Assembly (NCBI GenBank): GCA_005791855.1
Contig: SXUH01000462.1
Location: 1 to 6,919, forward strand
From: Bdellovibrionales bacterium
GTDB taxonomy: Bacteria; Bdellovibrionota; Bacteriovoracia; Bacteriovoracales; Bacteriovoracaceae
Direction: 5' to 3'
DNA: 6,919 nucleotides
Part shown: positions 1 through 4,953 of the stretch, in pieces
Layout of the letters: each line of letters opens with the position of its first letter
How positions within the stretch are numbered: the stretch's first letter is position 1
The notes under the pieces: model-generated
Seen by the model: only the letters and a program-made list of their open reading frames with translations
The model's database searches: none
Told to the model about the DNA's origin: nothing
Translations under genes and position numbers: made by a program

Positions 1-77
1 CTAGTAGCAGAAATCCAGCGGAAAAGAAATATTATCGTTTCCAAGGCTGTAAGATTGACCATAAAATTGGGACATGA
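1..77 (+). CDS. Possible 3' end of an upstream gene (partial)
   Basis: The frame beginning at base 3 stays open for 24 codons and ends in TGA at 75-77. This stop overlaps the ATG of the dehydrogenase at 74-76 as ATGA, the classic arrangement for translational coupling. The tail reads SSRNPAEKKYYRF followed by QGCKIDHKIGT and is unrecognised. The codons are A/T-rich, unlike the bodies of the other genes, and 24 open codons in AT-rich DNA is weak evidence. The first frame is also open here. Support comes only from the ATGA overlap and from the poorly placed Shine-Dalgarno of the next gene (GGGA within 2 bases of the ATG), which coupling would explain. The region may instead be an untranslated leader. 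Confidence 0.25.
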   Translation, partial: SSRNPAEKKYYRFQGCKIDHKIGT

Positions 78-853
78 AAGGCTACTTCCAAGGCAAGACC
101 ATTGTGATCACCGGTGCCGCGTCGGGCATCGGCAAGGACCTCGCCGAGGTCCTCCTGGAGGCGGGAGGGAAGCCGATCCTCTTGGACATCCAGAAGGTGA
201 ACCTCCCGGGCTGCCCGTCGTACCAGGTGGACGTCACCGATCTCAAGGCCATGCGGGAGGTCGCCGAGGAGATCCTCCGGCGCAACCCCCGGGTCGACGT
301 CGTCGTCGCAGCGGCGGGAGTGGGGGGCATCAACCCGGCCCGGAACTTTTCCCTGGAGCTCGACCGCAAGATCATGTCGGTGAACTACTTCGGCACGAGC
401 AACACCCTGATTCCGTACGTCGATCACATGCGGAAGAACGGAAGCGGGCACCTGGTTGGGATCTCCAGCCTCGCGGCCTTCCGGGGCCTCCCGAACGCCG
501 GCTCCTACAGCGCCTCCAAGGCCGCGCAGATGACCCTGCTCGAGAGCCTCCGGCTCGACCTCAAGGGCAGCGGGGTCACGGTGAGCTGCATCCACCCGGG
601 GTTCGTCGCGACCCCGATGGCCGAGCACGATGAGTTCGACATGCCCTTCATGGTGAGCGTGCGGAAGTCCTCCGAGCTCATCCTCAGGGCCATCGCCGGG
701 AAGGCCAGCCAGACCGGCTACCCGTGGCAGATGAGTCTCCTGAGCCGGATCAACCGCCTCCTCCCGAACTGCGTGTACGACTTCCTCATGCCGAGGCTCT
801 CCCCCGCCAAGGAGAGTCGGCCGAAGCTCCTGTCATCCCTGAAGGACGACTAG
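74..853 (+). CDS. Short-chain dehydrogenase/reductase (classical SDR)
   Basis: This is a 259-residue cytoplasmic NAD(P)-dependent oxidoreductase of the classical SDR family, at the usual length. The Rossmann cofactor motif TGAASGIG is at residues 13-20. Asp38 at the end of strand 2 (LLDI) favours NAD(H) over NADP(H). Asp53-Val54 sits at the adenine-binding position. The usual NNAG is varied to AAAG at 79-82. The catalytic tetrad is complete: Asn104, Ser132, Tyr145 and Lys149 (YSASK), followed by the PG motif in HPGFVATPM. After this core the C-terminus is basic and hydrophobic and gives no clear substrate clue, so the substrate is unknown. The ATG at 74 is chosen because the nucleotide-binding strand begins a few residues later. 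It has no good Shine-Dalgarno. The first 13 codons after the ATG include four A/T-ending codons and the following ones are almost all C/G-ending. The gene converges on the minus-strand operon and overlaps it at the stop, so it is unlikely to share the operon's function. Confidence 0.95.
   Translation: MKGYFQGKTIVITGAASGIGKDLAEVLLEAGGKPILLDIQKVNLPGCPSYQVDVTDLKAMREVAEEILRRNPRVDVVVAAAGVGGINPARNFSLELDRKIMSVNYFGTSNTLIPYVDHMRKNGSGHLVGISSLAAFRGLPNAGSYSASKAAQMTLLESLRLDLKGSGVTVSCIHPGFVATPMAEHDEFDMPFMVSVRKSSELILRAIAGKASQTGYPWQMSLLSRINRLLPNCVYDFLMPRLSPAKESRPKLLSSLKDD
850..853. other. Overlapping convergent stop codons in CTAG
   Basis: The plus-strand dehydrogenase stops with TAG at 851-853 and the minus-strand FHA gene stops with TAG at 850-852. 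Together they use the self-complementary CTAG, which lies inside the larger palindrome ACTAGT at 849-854. There is no intergenic space and no GC-rich stem with a T-tract at this junction, so an intrinsic terminator for either gene would have to lie inside the other gene or be absent. Confidence 0.9.
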
Positions 854-3800
854 TTCGAGGCCGGTCGCTGGTCGTAGAAGGTGTTCCAGAACTTCTCCGA
901 GTAGTCGTAGAAGCGGCTGACCTTGCTCTGGTCTTCGAAGATGGCGCCGAGCTTGGTCTGGAACTCGAGCTCCCGCATCCGCATCTCCTTGATCTTCGGC
1001 TCCGGGTTCTTGGTGTCGACCTGTTCCTTGAGCTTCTGGAGTTCTTTGATGAGGGTGGTCTCGAGGGAGACGAACTTGATGATGGAAGTGTCCTTCACGT
1101 CGAGCTTCTGGATGAAGAAGTCGTTGAGCTCGAGGATCCACTTGTCGTGGTAGGCCTGGCTCTGCTTCTTCGCGAGGAAGTCCGTGGTGTAGAGGAGGTT
1201 GTCCACGTAGCTTTCCTTGTAGTCCGGGGTCGTCGGTGGATTGAAGATGGCCTTGATCCGCTCCTCCTTGATCTTCTCCAGGAAGGCGTCGGACTTCGTC
1301 GGCCCCTCCTCGGTGAACGAGGCGATGACGGCGTTCTTCGGAGCGATGATCACCTGCGGGAACACGAGGACGACGAGGAGGACGGCCGCGGCCACTCCGC
1401 CCACGAGCTTGACCTTGTTCCAGAACCGGATCTCCTTGTTCTTGGCGTTCTCCTTGGTCTTGAGGATCTTCTGGAGCTTCCCGCTGTCCGCGGCCGGCTT
1501 GTCCAGCATGGTATCGTAGATCAGCCGCTTCATCTCCGTGCTGAACTTCTCCACGAAGGCTTCGTCCATGGTCTTGTTGCGGTTCTTGTACATTTCGCTC
1601 GCGAGGAGGGCGTAGACGTTGGTGGCCACGGCCTTGGCGCGGTCGGCTTTCTTGTTGAGGATCTCGACCTCAGCCTTCTCCCGCAGCTCCTTGATGTTGT
1701 GCATCTCGCTGTGCTTTAGCTCCGCGAGGAGGGCCTGCTGCTGGTGCTTGAGCTCCAGGGCGTCGGCTTCGGCCTTGGCGAGGATCTGCTTGGCCTTGGC
1801 CTCGCTGGTGGAGATGATGGAGAGGACCTCGGAGTTCTTCGCGCTCAGGGCCTCTTCGATGAGCTGCTGCTTCTTGGTCTTGTAGGCGGTGACTTCTTTG
1901 TCCACTTCCTCGAGGCGCTGTTCCTTCACCCGGTCGAGGTCTTCGATCTCCTGCCGGACGACCTTCTTCTGCTCCTCGAGCCCCGCGAAGTAGTCGGAGG
2001 ACTCCTTCCGCTTCTTCTGGATCTCGAGCTTCAGGCCCTCGAGCATGGCGTCGGACTGGACCCGCGTCTCCTCGGCGTACTGGAGGGCCTGGTCCTTGAG
2101 CTTCTGGCACTCGTCCTCGGTCTTCTTCCGGAGGTGGGAGAGTTCCTCCTCGGCCTTCCGCCGGAGGGCCTGGAGCTCTTCCTGGGCCCGCTGGACGTGC
2201 TGCTCGTGAGCTTCCTTGGCCTTGAGCTCGCGCTTGGAGATCTCCTTGAGGAGGTTCGACTTCTTCTCCTTGAGCTCGGAGAGCTCCTTGAGCTGCTCGG
2301 TCCGGTAGCCCAGCATCTCCTCGTTGAGGATCTGCTGCTGCCGGATCCGCTCGTCGGCGATCTCGACCTCGACCTGGATGAGCTTGTGCTTCAGGGCCTC
2401 GAGGTCGAGGTTCGCCTGCTCGGTGATGCGCTTGGATTCGATCTGGGCCTCGGCGATGATCTTGTGGGCGTCGACCTTCGCCAGGGCGATGGTGTCCTCG
2501 GCTTCCTTGGTCGTCTTCTGCTGGAAGTGGGCGATCTCCTCGCTCCGCTGGTCGAGCTCCTTCTTGAAGCTCAGGAGCTGGTGCCGCTCGTTGTCCATCT
2601 CCTCGATGAGCTTGCCGAGGCTGGTCTTCGCGGTGTGGAGCTGGTCGCTGACGTTGTGGAACTCCTTCGTGATCCGCTCGAGCTCGTACTCCTCGGTCCG
2701 GCGCTTGAGGTGGAGCTCGCTGAGCTCGGTCTCGATCCGGCTCTTCTCGAGCTTGAGGTTCTGGACCGCGGGCTCGAGGGAGTCCTTCAGCACCTGGGCG
2801 CTGTGGGACTCGGCGATGATCTGGTTCACCTTGAGCTTCGCCTCGAGGAGTTCCGTTTCGATCTTCGCCTTCACCCGGCGCTCCTCGAACTGGAACTCCT
2901 CGAACTCGGCTTCGAACTTCTTCTTGCCCTCGCTCACTTCCAGGCGGATCTTCTCGAGGCGCTCGGTCTCCGCCTGGATCCGGGCCTCTTCGCTCTTGAT
3001 GGTTTCGTTGATCTTCGAGATCTCTCTCTTGCAGTTCGCCTCCGCCTCCCGGAGGTCGTGGACCCGCTTCTCGATGTTCTGGTAGGCGGTCTTGAGCTTG
3101 AGCATCCGCGCCTCGGCTTCGGTCTCGGCGTGCTGGAGCTCGGAGAGGCGCCGGTGGATCAGCGCCTCGGTTTCTTCGATGGTGTTGCCGGCTTCCTGGG
3201 TCGCGTGCTGGATGAGGCTCTTGGCCTCTTCCACGGCCGCCTGCCGGACCTCCTCGGCTTCCGTCCCGACGAGGAGCTTGATCTGCTCGAAGAGGTTCCG
3301 CTCCGCGAAGGACTTCACCTGGCCCATCTTGTCCTTGAGCTTGTGGTCGAGGTTCCCGAGGTTCTCGATGAGCGCTTCGGAGCTGTCCATCAGCACGAGC
3401 TTGGCCTTGGACTGCGGCGGCGGGGAGGAGAGCTTCTTGTGGATCCGCGGGAGCTTGAACGCGTCGTACTCCGGGCCGTTGGCCACCTTCCCGAGGACGA
3501 TCTCCTCTTCCTCGGACTGCGCGAGGGCCGCCTGGTTGAGCTGGATGATCTGGCTGATCTTCGTCACCCGGGTGGCCTGGGCGGCGACGTACTCGACGCT
3601 GACGGTGATCCCGGTCCCGGCGAGGCCGATGCTCTGCCCGTGGTTGTAGAGGACCTTCTTGTGGGAGACGAGCTGCTGGCCGTCGAGCCAGGAGCCGTTC
3701 CCGGAGGCCTGGTCTTCGATCCAGATCCGGCCCTCCTCGAGGGACACCTTGAGGTGCACCCGACTCACGCTCTTGTCATTGATAAGGAGGTCCGACGCGT

Positions 3801-3897
3801 CGGACCTCCCGATGGTGAAAGAGGGCTTGTCGATGTACGTCGACCGTACATTTCCCTTCTCGTGAATAGTGACCTTAAATTGATGAGCGGGTGTCAT
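850..3897 (-). CDS. FHA-domain long coiled-coil membrane protein, putative motor adaptor
   Basis: This 1015-residue protein has four parts. (1) An FHA phosphothreonine-binding domain (about residues 5-105) carries the key residues Gly30-Arg31, Ser45-Arg46-x-His48, Asp62, and Ser65-x-Asn67-Gly68, so phosphopeptide binding should be intact. (2) After a linker with an SSPPPQ break (157-162), a Lys/Glu/Gln-rich coiled coil spans about 170-750, including a DivIVA-like AKVDAHKIIAEAQ stretch. There is no Walker A motif, which argues against an SMC/Rad50 ATPase. (3) A soluble segment of about 80 residues ends in basic residues. (4) One transmembrane helix (about 831-851, GGVAAAVLLVVLVF) is followed by 164 residues that I do not recognise. 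The basic residues before the helix predict FHA and coil in the cytoplasm and the C-terminus in the periplasm. The ATG start is firm because an in-frame TAA lies 24 bases upstream with no other start between, but the nearest AAAGG is 17 bases away, so ribosome binding is weak or depends on coupling. It is the third gene of the stator operon, 30 bases after the channel gene. FHA plus membrane anchor recalls Myxococcus GltG only loosely. Function is inferred, not known. Confidence 0.9.
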   Translation of the reverse strand: MTPAHQFKVTIHEKGNVRSTYIDKPSFTIGRSDASDLLINDKSVSRVHLKVSLEEGRIWIEDQASGNGSWLDGQQLVSHKKVLYNHGQSIGLAGTGITVSVEYVAAQATRVTKISQIIQLNQAALAQSEEEEIVLGKVANGPEYDAFKLPRIHKKLSSPPPQSKAKLVLMDSSEALIENLGNLDHKLKDKMGQVKSFAERNLFEQIKLLVGTEAEEVRQAAVEEAKSLIQHATQEAGNTIEETEALIHRRLSELQHAETEAEARMLKLKTAYQNIEKRVHDLREAEANCKREISKINETIKSEEARIQAETERLEKIRLEVSEGKKKFEAEFEEFQFEERRVKAKIETELLEAKLKVNQIIAESHSAQVLKDSLEPAVQNLKLEKSRIETELSELHLKRRTEEYELERITKEFHNVSDQLHTAKTSLGKLIEEMDNERHQLLSFKKELDQRSEEIAHFQQKTTKEAEDTIALAKVDAHKIIAEAQIESKRITEQANLDLEALKHKLIQVEVEIADERIRQQQILNEEMLGYRTEQLKELSELKEKKSNLLKEISKRELKAKEAHEQHVQRAQEELQALRRKAEEELSHLRKKTEDECQKLKDQALQYAEETRVQSDAMLEGLKLEIQKKRKESSDYFAGLEEQKKVVRQEIEDLDRVKEQRLEEVDKEVTAYKTKKQQLIEEALSAKNSEVLSIISTSEAKAKQILAKAEADALELKHQQQALLAELKHSEMHNIKELREKAEVEILNKKADRAKAVATNVYALLASEMYKNRNKTMDEAFVEKFSTEMKRLIYDTMLDKPAADSGKLQKILKTKENAKNKEIRFWNKVKLVGGVAAAVLLVVLVFPQVIIAPKNAVIASFTEEGPTKSDAFLEKIKEERIKAIFNPPTTPDYKESYVDNLLYTTDFLAKKQSQAYHDKWILELNDFFIQKLDVKDTSIIKFVSLETTLIKELQKLKEQVDTKNPEPKIKEMRMRELEFQTKLGAIFEDQSKVSRFYDYSEKFWNTFYDQRPASN
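3786..3809. repeat. 24-bp perfect palindrome inside the FHA domain
   Basis: The half-site GGAGGTCCGACG at 3786-3797 is followed directly by its exact reverse complement at 3798-3809, with ACGCGT at the centre. It lies over codons 30-37 of the FHA gene and encodes the Gly-Arg phosphothreonine-binding turn (GRSDASDL). In the mRNA it can fold as a roughly 10-bp GC-rich stem with a 4-base loop, about 90-110 nucleotides after the start codon. It may be a structured RNA element, a protein-binding site or a by-product of codon choice. Confidence 0.85.
3833..3851. repeat. Inverted repeat, 7-bp arms and 5-base loop, early FHA gene
   Basis: The arms are ATGTACG (3833-3839) and CGTACAT (3845-3851) around the spacer TCGAC. 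The repeat lies over codons 16-21 of the FHA gene, 47 to 65 nucleotides from its start, and just ahead of the 24-bp palindrome in the direction of transcription. The short arms could arise by chance. The pairing of two inverted repeats just after a start with a poor ribosome-binding site makes it worth recording. Confidence 0.5.
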
Positions 3898-3927
3898 AAA
3901 TTTATCGGCCGGAGACCTTTGTTAGGA

Positions 3928-4932
3928 TCATGCAACCTTGTCTTTCTTATCATCCTCGGCCGGCATGTTCGCCTTGAGGATGGTTTCGATCTGCTTGGCT
4001 TCTTTGTCTTCGATGTTCTCTTTCACGTAGTCCTTGTCCTTCAGGACTTCCTTGTTCACGGCTTCCTCGGCGAGGGCCTCGATCGGATCGCGGTGCTCGT
4101 CGAACTCCGGGATCTCCTCCGGGAGCTTGTTGTCCGAGCAGCAGTTCCAGAGGGTGTCGAGGGAGTTCTCGAAGCGCTCGACGATGTCCACGAAGATCTT
4201 GTTCGGGTTGAGGAAGGCGTTGAGGAAGGTCATCACGACGTTCAGGATGATCCCGAGGATGGACGTGATCATGGAGTAGGACATCTTCACGAGGAAGTCG
4301 TCCATCACCTGCTTGGTCTTGTCGATGTCGGCGAGGTCCATGCCCCCGAGCTGCGGGAGGGCCTGCATGATCCCGAGGAAGGTTCCGAAGATCCCGCCGA
4401 CGATGAAGATCCCCGGGAGGAGGTTCAGGACTTCGTTGAAGGTCCCCACCGGGATGTAGCCCAGGGCCTTGTTGAACTGCGGGTTCTTCTCGAAGATCTG
4501 GGAGGTGATCTGGATGGTGTTCGGCCGGTGCATGTCGTACCGGAAGAACTTGATGTGCTTCAGGGTGTCCTTCACCAGCCGGGCGCAGCCCTGCTGGACG
4601 AGGAAGATCCGGTCGGCCTTGTCCATGATGACGTCCGGGTTCCGGCGCTTCAGGATCGACCGCATGATGAAGAGCTCGTAGTAGGTCTTCTCCAGGAGGT
4701 ACTTCGTGGTGACGTAGAACGACGTGTGGGTGACGGCCTTCTGGTTCTTCGCCAGGTAGTCGTAGACCCGCTTCTGGAAGGCCTTGGCGAACCACTCCTC
4801 CCGCTTGATCGTCATGTAGATCAGGCAGCGGATGGTGACCGCGGCGAAGAACACCACGACCATGGCCGGCATGAGGATATCGTTCGCGAAGACGATGATT
4901 CCCTGGATAATGCTGTTGATTAAATCATTCAC
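3928..4932 (-). CDS. MotA/TolQ/ExbB-family proton channel subunit (ZorA-like fold)
   Basis: This 334-residue inner-membrane protein has three predicted helices: TM1 about 12-40, TM2 about 171-193 and TM3 about 214-241. A large cytoplasmic loop (about 43-165) follows TM1 and a charged, acidic cytoplasmic tail runs from about 250 to 334. TM2 holds the family signature GIFIVGGIFGTFLGI (174-188, with Thr184) and TM3 has SYSMITSILGII (218-229, Thr223-Ser224), matching the channel-lining helices of the MotA_ExbB family. Three helices fit ExbB, TolQ and ZorA rather than flagellar MotA, which has four. In this family five copies normally surround two plug-helix partners and pass ions to drive rotation. 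The likely partner is the MotB-type gene just upstream. The start is GTG at 4932, supported by AAGGGAG six bases upstream. The gene order (MotB-like first) is the reverse of motAB and zorAB. Cys264-Cys265 lie in the tail after TM3. The family call is firm; the process driven is unknown. Confidence 0.9.
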   Translation of the reverse strand: MNDLINSIIQGIIVFANDILMPAMVVVFFAAVTIRCLIYMTIKREEWFAKAFQKRVYDYLAKNQKAVTHTSFYVTTKYLLEKTYYELFIMRSILKRRNPDVIMDKADRIFLVQQGCARLVKDTLKHIKFFRYDMHRPNTIQITSQIFEKNPQFNKALGYIPVGTFNEVLNLLPGIFIVGGIFGTFLGIMQALPQLGGMDLADIDKTKQVMDDFLVKMSYSMITSILGIILNVVMTFLNAFLNPNKIFVDIVERFENSLDTLWNCCSDNKLPEEIPEFDEHRDPIEALAEEAVNKEVLKDKDYVKENIEDKEAKQIETILKANMPAEDDKKDKVA

Positions 4933-4938
4933 AAAATA

Positions 4939-4945
4939 CTCCCTT
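4939..4945 (-). promoter_or_regulatory. Ribosome-binding site deciding the GTG start of the channel gene
   Basis: The minus strand reads AAGGGAG, followed by six bases and then GTG at 4932-4930. The site fills much of the 21-base gap after the MotB-like stop (TAG at 4956-4954). It supports GTG over any downstream ATG, which would remove most of TM1 (the next Met is residue 21). Confidence 0.8.
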
Positions 4946-4953
4946 TTGAAATC

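Noticed and set aside
27..60. Possible -10 TAAGAT (50-55) or -35 TTGACC (55-60) ahead of the dehydrogenase
   Set aside because: TAAGAT has no convincing -35 at the right distance and the TTGACC would place its -10 inside the gene.
850..3897. SMC/Rad50-type ATPase for the long coiled-coil protein
   Set aside because: There is no Walker A, Walker B or ABC signature; the ends are an FHA domain and a membrane helix.
1744..4923. A plus-strand open frame of over 1000 codons antisense to the FHA and channel genes
   Set aside because: It is the shadow of GAG, AAG and CTC-rich coiled-coil codons read backwards: its product is a Leu/Val/Asp/Glu/Gly monotone, it runs across two genes with clear domains, and it has no recognisable motif.
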